Part shown: in pieces, positions 18,863 to 26,966 of the stretch
How the letters are laid out: each line of letters begins with the position of its first letter
How positions within the stretch are numbered: position 1 is the stretch's first letter
Source: Paracandidimonas soli
GTDB taxonomy: Bacteria; Pseudomonadota; Gammaproteobacteria; Burkholderiales; Burkholderiaceae_B
Assembly: GCF_004342005.1 (NCBI RefSeq)
Contig: NZ_SMBX01000001.1
Location: forward strand, 558,001 to 622,000
Length of the DNA stretch: 64,000 bases
Reading direction: 5' to 3'
Position numbers and translations under genes: made by a program
Notes under the pieces: model-generated
What the model was told of the DNA's origin: nothing
What the model saw: only the letters and a program-made list of their open reading frames with translations
Databases searched by the model: none

Positions 18863-18897
18863 GGCCGGCAACCTCAGGGTTGCCGGCCTTCTCTTTT
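18863..18897 (+). terminator. Intrinsic terminator of nirK
   Basis: Perfect 11-bp stem GGCCGGCAACC / GGTTGCCGGCC with TCAG loop, followed by TTCTCTTTT. Confidence 0.9.
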
Positions 18898-19039
18898 CGC
18901 CATTGTTTTCCCGCATGCCGATGCGGCGCGGGCGGCGTGGTCCGGCTCTGGCGCACCATTACGGTGCATTGTCCCGTCGTGGACGCCCATCCCGGTGCGC
19001 CGTCTTGTGTGGCATAGGGGAATACCCTTGGTTTTGGCC

Positions 19040-19056
19040 TGGCATGCGCTTTGCTT
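19040..19056 (+). promoter_or_regulatory. Candidate sigma-54 promoter
   Basis: TGGCAT-GCGCT-TTGCTT, with the GG and GC dinucleotides exactly 12 bases apart as -24/-12 elements need. It lies 60 bases before the start of the monooxygenase-domain gene at 19117. Confidence 0.45.
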
Positions 19057-19116
19057 TATCCATGAATGAGAGAGGAGCCATGGCGGCGGCGCCTCACCCA
19101 TCGGAAAGGCAGGATC

Positions 19117-19683
19117 ATGGAACAGGCAGGCGGTACGACGAGCATTCCCGTCACATTGGTTGTGACGCGCAAGGTGGCGCCGGAGCGCCATGCGGAGTTT
19201 CAGGCCTGGATGCGCAAAGGCGTGCTCCTGGTCGCAGGGTTTCCGGGGTTCCTGGGAGCGGGCGTGCTGGCGCCTTCGGCGCAGGGACGCACGTTCCAGA
19301 TCGTGTTGCGATTCGCGGACGAGGACAGCATGGGGCGTTGGGAGCGGTCCCTGTCCCGGCGCATGTGGCTGGAGCATGGCGAAATGCTGGTGCAGGAAAG
19401 CGAAAGCCGGCACTTGACAGGCATGGAACTGATCTTCGGCAGGCAGGATGCCGTGGCCCTGCCGCCGCGGTGGAAACGCTCCGTATCGATCTGGACGTTC
19501 GTCTATCCGGCATCCCTGTGCCTGAACACGGCGACGCTGGCCATGTTTCCTTCCCTGCCTCTGCCGTTCCGGGTCATGATGGTGACCATGGTGCAGGTTC
19601 CGCTGATGATCTACGTGGGAGCCCCTTTCGTGAACAGACTGTTGCGCAAATGGCTGTATCCGCCCGCCGCCAGACGGAGCTGA
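19117..19683 (+). CDS. Antibiotic-biosynthesis-monooxygenase-like (ABM) domain membrane protein
   Basis: A 188-residue protein. The start at 19117 is set by CAGGA six bases upstream. Residues about 8-100 form an ABM-type ferredoxin-like domain (VTLVVTRKVAPERHAEFQAW, GFLGAGVLAP, FQIVLRFADEDSMGRWERS). Residues about 125-175 hold two hydrophobic helices (WTFVYPASLCLNTATLAMF and VMMVTMVQVPLMIYVGAPF) linked by a short loop, then a basic tail. Such two-helix ABM proteins are common hypothetical proteins of unknown role; heme or quinone handling has been suggested for the ABM fold in general. It stands alone between nirK and the Bug protein gene. Confidence 0.75.
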   Translation: MEQAGGTTSIPVTLVVTRKVAPERHAEFQAWMRKGVLLVAGFPGFLGAGVLAPSAQGRTFQIVLRFADEDSMGRWERSLSRRMWLEHGEMLVQESESRHLTGMELIFGRQDAVALPPRWKRSVSIWTFVYPASLCLNTATLAMFPSLPLPFRVMMVTMVQVPLMIYVGAPFVNRLLRKWLYPPAARRS

Positions 19684-19750
19684 GTCCGTGCGCCGGTCGT
19701 CCGCGCCGGCTCCCCGGTGGATATTCCGGCTTCCGGGTTGGGAAACACCA

Positions 19751-19775
19751 AATTTTTTCGAGTGAAGAAAAAATT
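19751..19775. promoter_or_regulatory. Perfect AT-rich inverted repeat upstream of the catabolic genes
   Basis: AATTTTTTC and its exact complement, with a 7-base spacer, in otherwise GC-rich DNA 143 bases before the Bug-protein start. Spacing and symmetry suit a LysR-type site; a terminator for the preceding gene is a less likely reading. Confidence 0.35.
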
Positions 19776-19917
19776 ATTTTCCCCTCCGGGAATTCATGTT
19801 TGCCATGATGAGCCTCTCGTTTAAGTTGTGCTCGGGAAAGCCCCCCGCGCCGCGACGCTGGCCTGCGCGCCATCTCGCGGCCTGGCGGCAAAAACAAATT
19901 ATTCAAGGGACAAAACC

Positions 19918-20955
19918 ATGGCAAACAGACAATCTCAATCCTGCATGCGGCGCGCCACAGGCGCTTTTCTCGGTAAATTCGCCAGGAGGGGCACCGGGCT
20001 GGTCCTGGCTGCCGCCGCCGCTTGTGCAGGGTTCATGCCGGCCGCCCATGCGGCCTATCCCGACAAGCCCATCCGCCTGATCATTCCTTATCCTCCCGGC
20101 GGCGCGACCGATGTGATCGGGCGTATCGTGGGGCAGGAGCTTGGCGAAGCCATCGGCCAGACCATCGTCATCGAGAACCGCGGCGGCGCCGGCGGCAATA
20201 TCGGCGCGGCTGAAGTCGCCAGGGCGCAGCCGGACGGCTATACCTTGCTGATGGGCGCATTGACGTCCCACTCCGTCATGGCGACCCTGGAAAAGGGCAA
20301 GCTGAACTACAGCCTGGAAAATGATCTGACGCCGGTAGGCATCGTCGGCTCCGTGCCGCTGGTGGCCGTTGTCAATCCCAAGCTGGATGTGCATTCTCTC
20401 GACGATCTCGTGAAATACGCCAAGGCCAATCCCGGCAAGCTGAACTTCGCCTCTTCGGGGCCAGGAGCGCCGCAGCGCATGGCAATGGAGCTGTTCAAGC
20501 AGATCGCCGGCGTGGATATCGTGCATGTGGCGTACCGCGGCAGCGGCCCCGCCATGACGGACCTGGTTGGCGGCCAGATCGAACTCATGACGGAAACCCT
20601 GCCGGCTTCCATCGGCTTCATCAAGTCCGGACAGTTGCGTCCGCTGGCGGTGCTGACGGATGAGCGGGTTTCGCAGATTCCCGACGTGCCGACGGCCAAA
20701 GAGCAAGGCCTGACCGGATTCAACGTCAGTTCGCTGTTCGGCGTGATGGCTCCGGCAGGCACGCCGCCGGAAATCGTGCAGCAGCTCAATGCGGCGCTGG
20801 TCAAGGCCATGACGCCGCAGGCAGTGAAGGACCGCATGCTGGAGCAGGGCGTTTATGCCAATCCGCTGGATGTGCCGGGCTCCAAGCAGCGTCTAACGGA
20901 AGAAATCCGCCTCTGGGAAAAAGTTATCCAGGACGGCAACATCAGCGTCAATTAA
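19918..20955 (+). CDS. Bug-family tripartite tricarboxylate transporter binding protein
   Basis: A 345-residue periplasmic receptor. The start at 19918 follows AAGGGACAAAACC. A long signal peptide (residues 1-43, ending AAHAA) precedes the Bug pattern: YPDKPIRLIIPYPPGGATDV, VIENRGGAGGNIGAAEVARA, GYTLLMGALTSHSV, VAYRGSGPAMTDLVGGQIEL, ALVKAMTPQAVKDRM. Such proteins bind carboxylates, often without a linked membrane pair, as here. It starts a probable operon with the IlvD/Edd dehydratase (27 bases downstream), suggesting a sugar acid or hydroxyacid ligand (inference). Confidence 0.92.
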   Translation: MANRQSQSCMRRATGAFLGKFARRGTGLVLAAAAACAGFMPAAHAAYPDKPIRLIIPYPPGGATDVIGRIVGQELGEAIGQTIVIENRGGAGGNIGAAEVARAQPDGYTLLMGALTSHSVMATLEKGKLNYSLENDLTPVGIVGSVPLVAVVNPKLDVHSLDDLVKYAKANPGKLNFASSGPGAPQRMAMELFKQIAGVDIVHVAYRGSGPAMTDLVGGQIELMTETLPASIGFIKSGQLRPLAVLTDERVSQIPDVPTAKEQGLTGFNVSSLFGVMAPAGTPPEIVQQLNAALVKAMTPQAVKDRMLEQGVYANPLDVPGSKQRLTEEIRLWEKVIQDGNISVN

Positions 20956-20982
20956 TATCTCCCATTTGCTGGAATATCACCA

Positions 20983-22848
20983 ATGTCCAAGAAAGATGCT
21001 TCTCATGACCACGCGCCGACGCGCAAGCCTCGGTCCTCTGACCGAGGTCAAGCGGGGCAGTCGTCATACGGCACCGAAGGTGCCCCCGTATTGTGGCGAG
21101 GAAGCTCCCGACTTCAGGCGGGAGCGACTCACAATGCCGGGAGCGGTCTGCGCAAAGGGCTGACCAATTATGGCGACAATGACTTTTCGCTGTTCCTGCG
21201 CAAGGCCTTCATCAAGGGCGCCGGGTATACCGATGATGCGCTGGACCGGCCCGTCATCGGTATCGCGAACACTGGCAGCGCCTACAACCCCTGCCATGGC
21301 AACATGGAGCCGCTGATAGAGGCGGTCAAGAGAGGTATCCTTCTGGCGGGCGGCCTGCCCATGCCGTTCCCGACGATATCCATCCACGAGAGCTTCGCGC
21401 ATCCGACCAGCATGTACTTGCGCAATCTCATGTCGATGGATACCGAGGAAATGCTGCGTGCGGCGCCCATGGATGCGGTGGTGCTGATCGGCGGGTGCGA
21501 CAAGACCGTACCCGCGCAATTGATGGGCGCGGCTTCGGCCGGCATTCCCGCCATCCAGTTGGTGACCGGCTCCATGCTGACGGGCGCCTATCGCGGGACG
21601 AGGGTTGGCGCCTGTACGGATTGCCGCCGCTACTGGGGCATGTACCGCGCTGAGACTCTGGACGATGAAGAGATCTCCGATGTGAACAACCAGCTGGTCG
21701 CCAGCGTCGGCACTTGCGCCGTCATGGGAACCGCCAGCACTATGGCATGCCTGGCGGAGGCGCTGGGCATCAGCCTGCCGGGATCCGCCACGCCGCCGGC
21801 CGTCACGGCCGACCGTATGCGGATCGCCGAGGCCACCGGGGCCCAGGCCGTGCGCCTGGCCCGGGAGGGCCTGACCATTGATCGTATCCTGACGCCGGAA
21901 GCCTTCGAAAACGCCATGCGCGTGCTGCTGGCCATCGGCGGCTCCACGAACGGCATCGTCCACCTGGCCGCGATGGCTGGGCGTCTCGGCATGAATGTCG
22001 ACCTGAAGGCGCTGGATCGTCTGGGCCGGGATACGCCCGTGCTGCTGGACCTCAAGCCTTCGGGCCAGCACTACATGGAAGACTTTCATCGGGCGGGCGG
22101 CATGGCCACGCTGCTCAGGGAACTCAAGCCCTTGCTCAATCTCGATGCGCTGACCGTGACGGGCAGGACGCTGGGCGAGGAAATCGAACGCTCCGGCCCG
22201 GGATTCGAGCAGGATGTCGTCCGCACCAGGGACAACCCCATCTATCCGCAGGGCGGCATCGCGGTGCTCGAAGGCAATCTTGCGCCTGGCGGCGCCATCA
22301 TCAAGCAGGCTTCGGCCGATCAAGCGTTGATGGAGCACGAAGGCAGGGCCGTGGTGTTCGAGAACCTGGAGGACATGGCGGCGCGCATCGACGACGAATC
22401 GCTGGACGTGAATGCCGATGACGTGCTGGTGCTGAAGAATATCGGCCCCAAGGGCGCGCCCGGCATGCCCGAGGCCGGATATATTCCCATCCCCAAGAAA
22501 CTGGCGGTGCGGGGCGTCAAGGACATGGTCCGGATTTCGGATGGCCGCATGAGCGGCACGGCATTCGGCACCATCATTTTGCATGTGACGCCCGAAGCGG
22601 CGATCGGCGGGCCGCTGGCGTATGTGCGCAACGGCGACCGCATCCGCCTGAGCGTCGGCGAGCGCAGCATTTCTCTGCTGGTTTCCGACGAGGAACTGGA
22701 GGCGCGCAGGCAATCGCAGGAACTGCCTTCCTGCAGCGCAGAGCGGGGTTATGCCAAGCTGTTCATGGATACCGTCACGCAGGCCGACAAGGGAGTCGAC
22801 TTCGATTTCCTGCGGTCGGTGGAGCAGAAAGGACAGGTCCCCAGGTAG
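20983..22848 (+). CDS. IlvD/Edd-family dehydratase with an unusual N-terminal segment
   Basis: A 621-residue Fe-S dehydratase of the dihydroxy-acid / sugar-acid group. Core motifs: LTNYGDNDFSLFLRKAFIKG, GIANTGSAYNPCHGNMEPLI, VVLIGGCDKTVPAQLMGAAS, GACTDCRRYWGMY, VGTCAVMGTASTMACLAEAL, GGSTNGIVHLAAMAG, RISDGRMSGTAFG, HVTPEAAIGGPLA. Cluster Cys are in YNPC, GGCDKT and VGTC. The family usually opens directly with an LR-GLTNYGD segment; here about 36 extra codons (residues about 16-51) correspond exactly to a palindrome-rich DNA block at 21028-21135 that looks like an inserted element end. Downstream of the Bug gene and near a DapA-like lyase gene, it likely dehydrates a sugar acid; the substrate is not determinable. 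Confidence 0.9.
   Translation: MSKKDASHDHAPTRKPRSSDRGQAGQSSYGTEGAPVLWRGSSRLQAGATHNAGSGLRKGLTNYGDNDFSLFLRKAFIKGAGYTDDALDRPVIGIANTGSAYNPCHGNMEPLIEAVKRGILLAGGLPMPFPTISIHESFAHPTSMYLRNLMSMDTEEMLRAAPMDAVVLIGGCDKTVPAQLMGAASAGIPAIQLVTGSMLTGAYRGTRVGACTDCRRYWGMYRAETLDDEEISDVNNQLVASVGTCAVMGTASTMACLAEALGISLPGSATPPAVTADRMRIAEATGAQAVRLAREGLTIDRILTPEAFENAMRVLLAIGGSTNGIVHLAAMAGRLGMNVDLKALDRLGRDTPVLLDLKPSGQHYMEDFHRAGGMATLLRELKPLLNLDALTVTGRTLGEEIERSGPGFEQDVVRTRDNPIYPQGGIAVLEGNLAPGGAIIKQASADQALMEHEGRAVVFENLEDMAARIDDESLDVNADDVLVLKNIGPKGAPGMPEAGYIPIPKKLAVRGVKDMVRISDGRMSGTAFGTIILHVTPEAAIGGPLAYVRNGDRIRLSVGERSISLLVSDEELEARRQSQELPSCSAERGYAKLFMDTVTQADKGVDFDFLRSVEQKGQVPR
21028..21135 (+). mobile_element. Palindrome-rich block in the dehydratase 5' coding region, resembling an IS200/IS605 end
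   Basis: Three nested hairpins in 108 bp: CCTCGGT-6-ACCGAGG (21028-21047), GGCACC-GAA-GGTGCC (21070-21084), and an outer ATTGTG...CACAAT enclosing GCTCCCG-ACTTCAGG-CGGGAGC (21090-21135). The GAAGCTCCCGACTTCAGGCG form resembles right ends / guide-RNA scaffolds of IS200/IS605-type elements. No transposase remains. Its length is 36 codons, so the host reading frame is kept. Identity of the element is inferred from memory of such ends. Confidence 0.5.
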
Positions 22849-22859
22849 GCTGGTCAGGA

Positions 22860-23732
22860 TCAGCTGCGCAGGAAGATCTGCGCAGCCTGTTCGTGAATAC
22901 AGGAGGCCATGTTGGCGTGATGTCCCTGCGTGTTCCAGATCAGGCCGCTGCGTCGTACGGGGGCATGCGAGGGCAGCGCGATGCGCAGGACCGGCATGGG
23001 CTTGAGCAGCGAAGACCAGTCCGGCAGCAGGGATACGCCCAGGCCTTCGGCGACGAGGGACACGATGGAGGAAAGGCTGTCGATCTCGAGGCGCTGGGTG
23101 GGGAAGATCTGGTGATCGCGCAGGTAGCGGTCGGCCAGTTGGCCGCCGAGAATGTTGCGGTCGTAGCGAATGAATGGCTGGGTGCGCAGCAGGTGGTGCG
23201 CATCCTGTTCCTTGTGTTCGACGTGGGCGACCACGACGAGCGGCTCTTCGATGAAGGGCTGCCAGGTACAGGTTTTCGGCATGGGAAACTGCGGTTCGAC
23301 CACAATGGCGGCGTCCAGCTCCCCGTCGGCGACCTTGCGGCAGAGTTCGACGGACGCGCCGGGGACGACGAACAGCGAGGCGGCGGGGTAGCGTGCGTAG
23401 ACCTGTTTCAGCAATGGAGGAAGAATGTTGGTCAGTGCGGACATGAAGCATCCGATGCGGAATTCTCCTCCCAGGGACGAGTCCTGCGCCAGCGCGCGCA
23501 GGTCGCGGATATTTCGTAGCGCGGCACGGGTGCTGTCCAGTATATTCAGGGCGTGCTGTGTCGGCCTGACGAAGCGTCCGGAGCGCTGTACGAGCGGAAC
23601 GCCGATATCGTCTTCCAGCGCCTTGATGCGGGCGGCGATGGCGGCCGCGGTCAGGTCCAGCCTGCGCGCGGCTTCAGCGTAAGAGCCTGCTTCGATGACA
23701 GCAACGAAGCTTTCCATGTACTTTGTGTCCAT
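22860..23732 (-). CDS. LysR-family regulator of the Bug / dehydratase / DapA-like genes
   Basis: A 290-residue regulator with HTH at residues about 4-62 (YMESFVAVIEAGSYAEAARR, TAAAIAARIKALEDDIGVPL) and an effector domain from about 90 (FRIGCFMSALTNILPPLLKQ). It sits between the convergent dehydratase gene and the divergent DapA-like lyase gene, 71 bases from the latter start. The layout suggests that it controls the lyase and perhaps the upstream operon. Confidence 0.88.
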   Translation of the reverse strand: MDTKYMESFVAVIEAGSYAEAARRLDLTAAAIAARIKALEDDIGVPLVQRSGRFVRPTQHALNILDSTRAALRNIRDLRALAQDSSLGGEFRIGCFMSALTNILPPLLKQVYARYPAASLFVVPGASVELCRKVADGELDAAIVVEPQFPMPKTCTWQPFIEEPLVVVAHVEHKEQDAHHLLRTQPFIRYDRNILGGQLADRYLRDHQIFPTQRLEIDSLSSIVSLVAEGLGVSLLPDWSSLLKPMPVLRIALPSHAPVRRSGLIWNTQGHHANMASCIHEQAAQIFLRS

Positions 23733-23803
23733 GGCCGGATTTTGTGTCTCGTGGATAACGGCGACAGCCGTATTTTTTTATCAAATCTCCAAAGGAGGAT
23801 AGC

Positions 23804-24736
23804 ATGTCTGGAAGCAAGCTGCGCGGGGTCCTTTCCCCCGTGCTCACACCGTTCAACGCCGACTATTCCGTTTCGGAAACGCGATTCCTGAAGCATTGCA
23901 AATCGCTGCTGGAGCAGAATGTCGGGCTGGCGGTATTCGGCACGAATTCGGAGGCCAACTCCCTGTCGGTCGAGGAGAAGATCCGGCTGCTGGATCTCCT
24001 GATCGATGCTGGCGTGCCGGGGGACCGGCTCATGCCGGGGACCGGCTGCTGCGCGCTGACGGACTCCATCGCGTTGACGCGCCATGCCGTGCAGCGGGGG
24101 TGCGCGGGCGTCCTGATGCTGCCGCCGTTCTACTACAAGGGCGTATCGGACGAAGGACTGTTCCGGAACTATGCGGCGATCATCGATGCAGTGGCTGATG
24201 AGCGCCTGAGGATCTATCTGTACCACATTCCTCCGGTATCGCAGGTGGGAATCAGTCTGGCGTTGATCGAACGCCTGCTGAAGGCCTATCCCGGCACGAT
24301 CGCCGGCGTCAAGGACAGTTCCGGCGACTGGTCCAACACCAAGGCAATGCTCGATACCTTCCAGCCGGAAGGCTTCGATGTGTTCGCGGGCAGCGAAACC
24401 TTCCTGCTGCAGACGCTGCGCAACGGCGGGGCGGGCTGCATTACCGCAACGGGGAACGTGAACCCTGCCGCGATTTCGCAACTGTATGCGACCTGGCAGC
24501 AGGACGACGCCGACGCGCAGCAGGCGCAGCTGGATGCTGTGCGCAAGGCGTTCCAGGCGCATCCCATGATCGCGGCCATGAAGCATGCGATCGCATGGCA
24601 GTCCGGCGACGAGTCCTGGAAGACCATGCGTCCGCCCCTGCAGGAGTTGTCGCAGGAACAGGCTGGCAAGCTGGAGTCGGACCTGAGCGCGCTGAGCTTC
24701 AAGATCCGGAACGCCGCGGCTCTGTCCGGGCTGTAA
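23804..24736 (+). CDS. Dihydrodipicolinate-synthase-family aldolase / lyase
   Basis: A 310-residue class I (Schiff-base) lyase of the DapA / N-acetylneuraminate lyase superfamily. AAAGGAGG lies just before the ATG. Motifs: GVLSPVLTPFNADYSVSE, GLAVFGTNSEANSLSVEEK, GVLMLPPFYYKG, IYLYHIPPVSQVGISLALI (Tyr of the YHIP motif), and the Schiff-base Lys in AGVKDSSGD. It is unlikely to be DapA itself, because the GTTGE motif is replaced by GTNSE and the context is catabolic (Bug receptor, IlvD/Edd dehydratase). A 2-keto-3-deoxy sugar-acid or related aldolase is the best guess. Confidence 0.88.
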   Translation: MSGSKLRGVLSPVLTPFNADYSVSETRFLKHCKSLLEQNVGLAVFGTNSEANSLSVEEKIRLLDLLIDAGVPGDRLMPGTGCCALTDSIALTRHAVQRGCAGVLMLPPFYYKGVSDEGLFRNYAAIIDAVADERLRIYLYHIPPVSQVGISLALIERLLKAYPGTIAGVKDSSGDWSNTKAMLDTFQPEGFDVFAGSETFLLQTLRNGGAGCITATGNVNPAAISQLYATWQQDDADAQQAQLDAVRKAFQAHPMIAAMKHAIAWQSGDESWKTMRPPLQELSQEQAGKLESDLSALSFKIRNAAALSGL

Positions 24737-24743
24737 TCAGCGT

Positions 24744-26189
24744 TCAGCCCAGCAGCTTTTCCAGAATGCGCCAGGCGGCCGGGTTTTCGGCCAGGGCGAC
24801 GGAAAACCGGATATGGCTGCTGGGCGCTTGCGTCGGCGAAAACAAGGATCCCGGCGCAAGCAGCATGCCTTCGCCGGCCGCGCTGCGCGCCAACTGATCG
24901 CTGTCGCGGTGGCAATCTCCCCACACGAACATGCCGCCAGCGGGATCGTGATGGATGCTCACGTCCAGGTCCGACAGTCGTTTCATTGTTTCCACCCGTG
25001 CTACATCGACGCGGTTGCGCAGGCGGTCCAGGTGCCTGCGGAATTGACCCGAAGACATGGCGCGCTGCAATACGCGCTCATTGAGTTCGGGCGTGGTCAA
25101 GCCCGATAGCAGCTTCAGGTCGGTAAGTGTGTTGATCAGCCCGGGCGCGGCGGCCAGGAAAGCGCAGCGCAGGCCCGCGGCCAGTGTTTTGGAAAATCCG
25201 TTGGCATAGAGCACGCGCTGCAGTCCGTCCAGCGCCGCCAGCCGGATGGCGCCGCCGGCGTGCAGATCGCCGTAGGTATCGTCCTCGAAAATATGGAAAT
25301 CGTGTTGTTGCGCGAGCTTCAGCACCTGGAAGGCGTTGCTGGCCTGCAGGCTGTAGCCGGTGGGGTTGTGCACGGCGCTGTTGACGATGAACAGCTTCGG
25401 GCGATGCGCCTGGGCCATCTGCGCCAACACGTCGATGTCCGGGCCTTGCGGCGTACGCGGAACGCCAAGCACCTGCACGCCGGCGGCGGCCAGGCGGCCG
25501 AACACCAGGAACCAGGCGGGATCCTCGACCAGCACGGTGTCTCCGGGTTTGGTCAGGGCGCGCAGCACCAGATCCACGGCGTGCGTGACGCCGGCGGTCA
25601 GCAGCAGGTTGCTGTCGGGATTGGCGGGGATGTCGAGCGCCTGCAGGCGCGAGGCCAGTGTCTGGCGCAAAGGGAGGTAGCCCCGGGGATGGCCGTATCC
25701 CAGAATAAGATGTCCAGGTGCGCGGCCGACAGAGCGCGTGGCTGATGCCAGCAACTCACTGTCCATCCATTTGGCCGGCAGCAGGGCGGCGGAGCCTGGA
25801 ATGGCGGGATCGGATACGTCGCGCAGCAGGCCGTGCAGCAGCCAGGAAACATCCAGGGTGCGGTGGCTGGGCGTTTGCTCGATGGCATCGGAGCCCAGGC
25901 GCATGCCGCCGTCATCGCGCGGGGGCGACTGCCGGGCCTGCACGAAATAGCCTGCTCCCTGCCGGGGGTGGATCCAGCCTTCGTCCGACAGCCGGTTGTA
26001 CACCGCTACGATAGTGAAACGGCTGACGCCCAGGTGCTGGGCGAGCGCGCGCACGGATGGCAGGCGGCTCCCCGGCCGGATGCCGAGCTGCGTGATCTTC
26101 GTCACCAGCATGGTGCTGATCTGCTCGGTCAGCGTGATATCGCTGTCGAGCTGCGGCGGGTCGAACAGGGAGAGGGCGGGACTGTTCAT
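24744..26189 (-). CDS. MocR-type GntR regulator with aminotransferase-like domain
   Basis: A 481-residue MocR/PdxR-like regulator. The N-terminal winged HTH (residues about 18-85; RPGSRLPSVRALAQHLGVSR, TIVAVYNRLSDEGW) is joined by a linker to a fold-type-I aminotransferase domain (about 115-475) with the PLP lysine in ANGFSKTLAAGLR. Such proteins sense PLP or an amino acid and usually regulate the divergent gene, here the LysE-type exporter 131 bases away, with a GTACAG palindrome between. The effector is likely an amino acid (inference). Confidence 0.92.
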   Translation of the reverse strand: MNSPALSLFDPPQLDSDITLTEQISTMLVTKITQLGIRPGSRLPSVRALAQHLGVSRFTIVAVYNRLSDEGWIHPRQGAGYFVQARQSPPRDDGGMRLGSDAIEQTPSHRTLDVSWLLHGLLRDVSDPAIPGSAALLPAKWMDSELLASATRSVGRAPGHLILGYGHPRGYLPLRQTLASRLQALDIPANPDSNLLLTAGVTHAVDLVLRALTKPGDTVLVEDPAWFLVFGRLAAAGVQVLGVPRTPQGPDIDVLAQMAQAHRPKLFIVNSAVHNPTGYSLQASNAFQVLKLAQQHDFHIFEDDTYGDLHAGGAIRLAALDGLQRVLYANGFSKTLAAGLRCAFLAAAPGLINTLTDLKLLSGLTTPELNERVLQRAMSSGQFRRHLDRLRNRVDVARVETMKRLSDLDVSIHHDPAGGMFVWGDCHRDSDQLARSAAGEGMLLAPGSLFSPTQAPSSHIRFSVALAENPAAWRILEKLLG

Positions 26190-26229
26190 GTGGGTTGTCC
26201 GATACAGTCAGATAGTTAATAGATAAAGT

Positions 26230-26244
26230 GTACAGGTACTGTAC
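26230..26244. promoter_or_regulatory. Candidate MocR operator
   Basis: GTACAG-GTA-CTGTAC, a perfect palindrome in the mocR-lysE divergent region; a further TACAGT lies nearby in GATACAGTCAG. A TATAGT -10-like hexamer at 26258-26263 could serve the exporter gene. Confidence 0.5.
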
Positions 26245-26319
26245 CGGTGATGGTCATTATAGTGGGAACTGTGCGGCGTGTGCCTCGCGCGCGTGTTTCG
26301 TCGATATCGGATCGTTCCC

Positions 26320-26937
26320 ATGACTGCCCAGACCCAGATGCTTGTTTTACCGTTGATACTGTTTGCATTCGCCTCTTCCGTCACTCCGGGGCCGAACAAC
26401 ATCATGCTGGCCAGCTCGGGGTTGACGCACGGCTTCCGGCGCAGCATTCCGCATATGCTGGGCATCAGTATCGGCTTCATGGCCATGCTGGTGCTGGTCG
26501 GTCTGGGCCTGGGCACGCTGTTCCGCAACTGGCCGGGCCTGCATGATGTGCTGCAGGTCGCCTGCGCTGTCTATCTGTTGTACCTGGCGTGGCGCATTGC
26601 GACCGCCGTCCCTCCGAGCGCCTCCGGCCAGGCGGAGGGCAGGCCGTTCAGCTTCCTGCAGGCGGCGGCGTTCCAGTGGGTCAACCCCAAGGCATGGACC
26701 ATGGCCCTGGGAGTGATCGCGGTGTACGTGCCGCCTGCAGGGCTGTTGACCGACTTGCTGTTCGCCGCGCTGCTGTGCGGCCTGGTGAACCTGCCCAGCA
26801 TATCGGTATGGACGCTGTTCGGCATGGCCTTGCGGCGGCTGCTGCACAGGCCGGCGGCGATCCGCATGTTCAACTGGGCGATGGCGCTGTTGCTGGTGGC
26901 ATCGCTGTACCCCATGGCCGCCGAGTGGCTCGGATGA
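26320..26937 (+). CDS. LysE/RhtB-family amino-acid exporter
   Basis: A 205-residue inner-membrane protein with about six hydrophobic helices. The start at 26320 (MTAQTQM) removes a basic leader that would spoil the first helix. Family motif near the N-terminus: FASSVTPGPNNIMLASSGLT, then HMLGISIGFMAMLVLVGLGL and QWVNPKAWTMALG. It probably exports an amino acid or derivative, controlled by the divergent MocR-type regulator. Confidence 0.9.
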   Translation: MTAQTQMLVLPLILFAFASSVTPGPNNIMLASSGLTHGFRRSIPHMLGISIGFMAMLVLVGLGLGTLFRNWPGLHDVLQVACAVYLLYLAWRIATAVPPSASGQAEGRPFSFLQAAAFQWVNPKAWTMALGVIAVYVPPAGLLTDLLFAALLCGLVNLPSISVWTLFGMALRRLLHRPAAIRMFNWAMALLLVASLYPMAAEWLG

Positions 26938-26966
26938 TGCGGCGCGCCAGGCGGGCCGCTAAGTTA

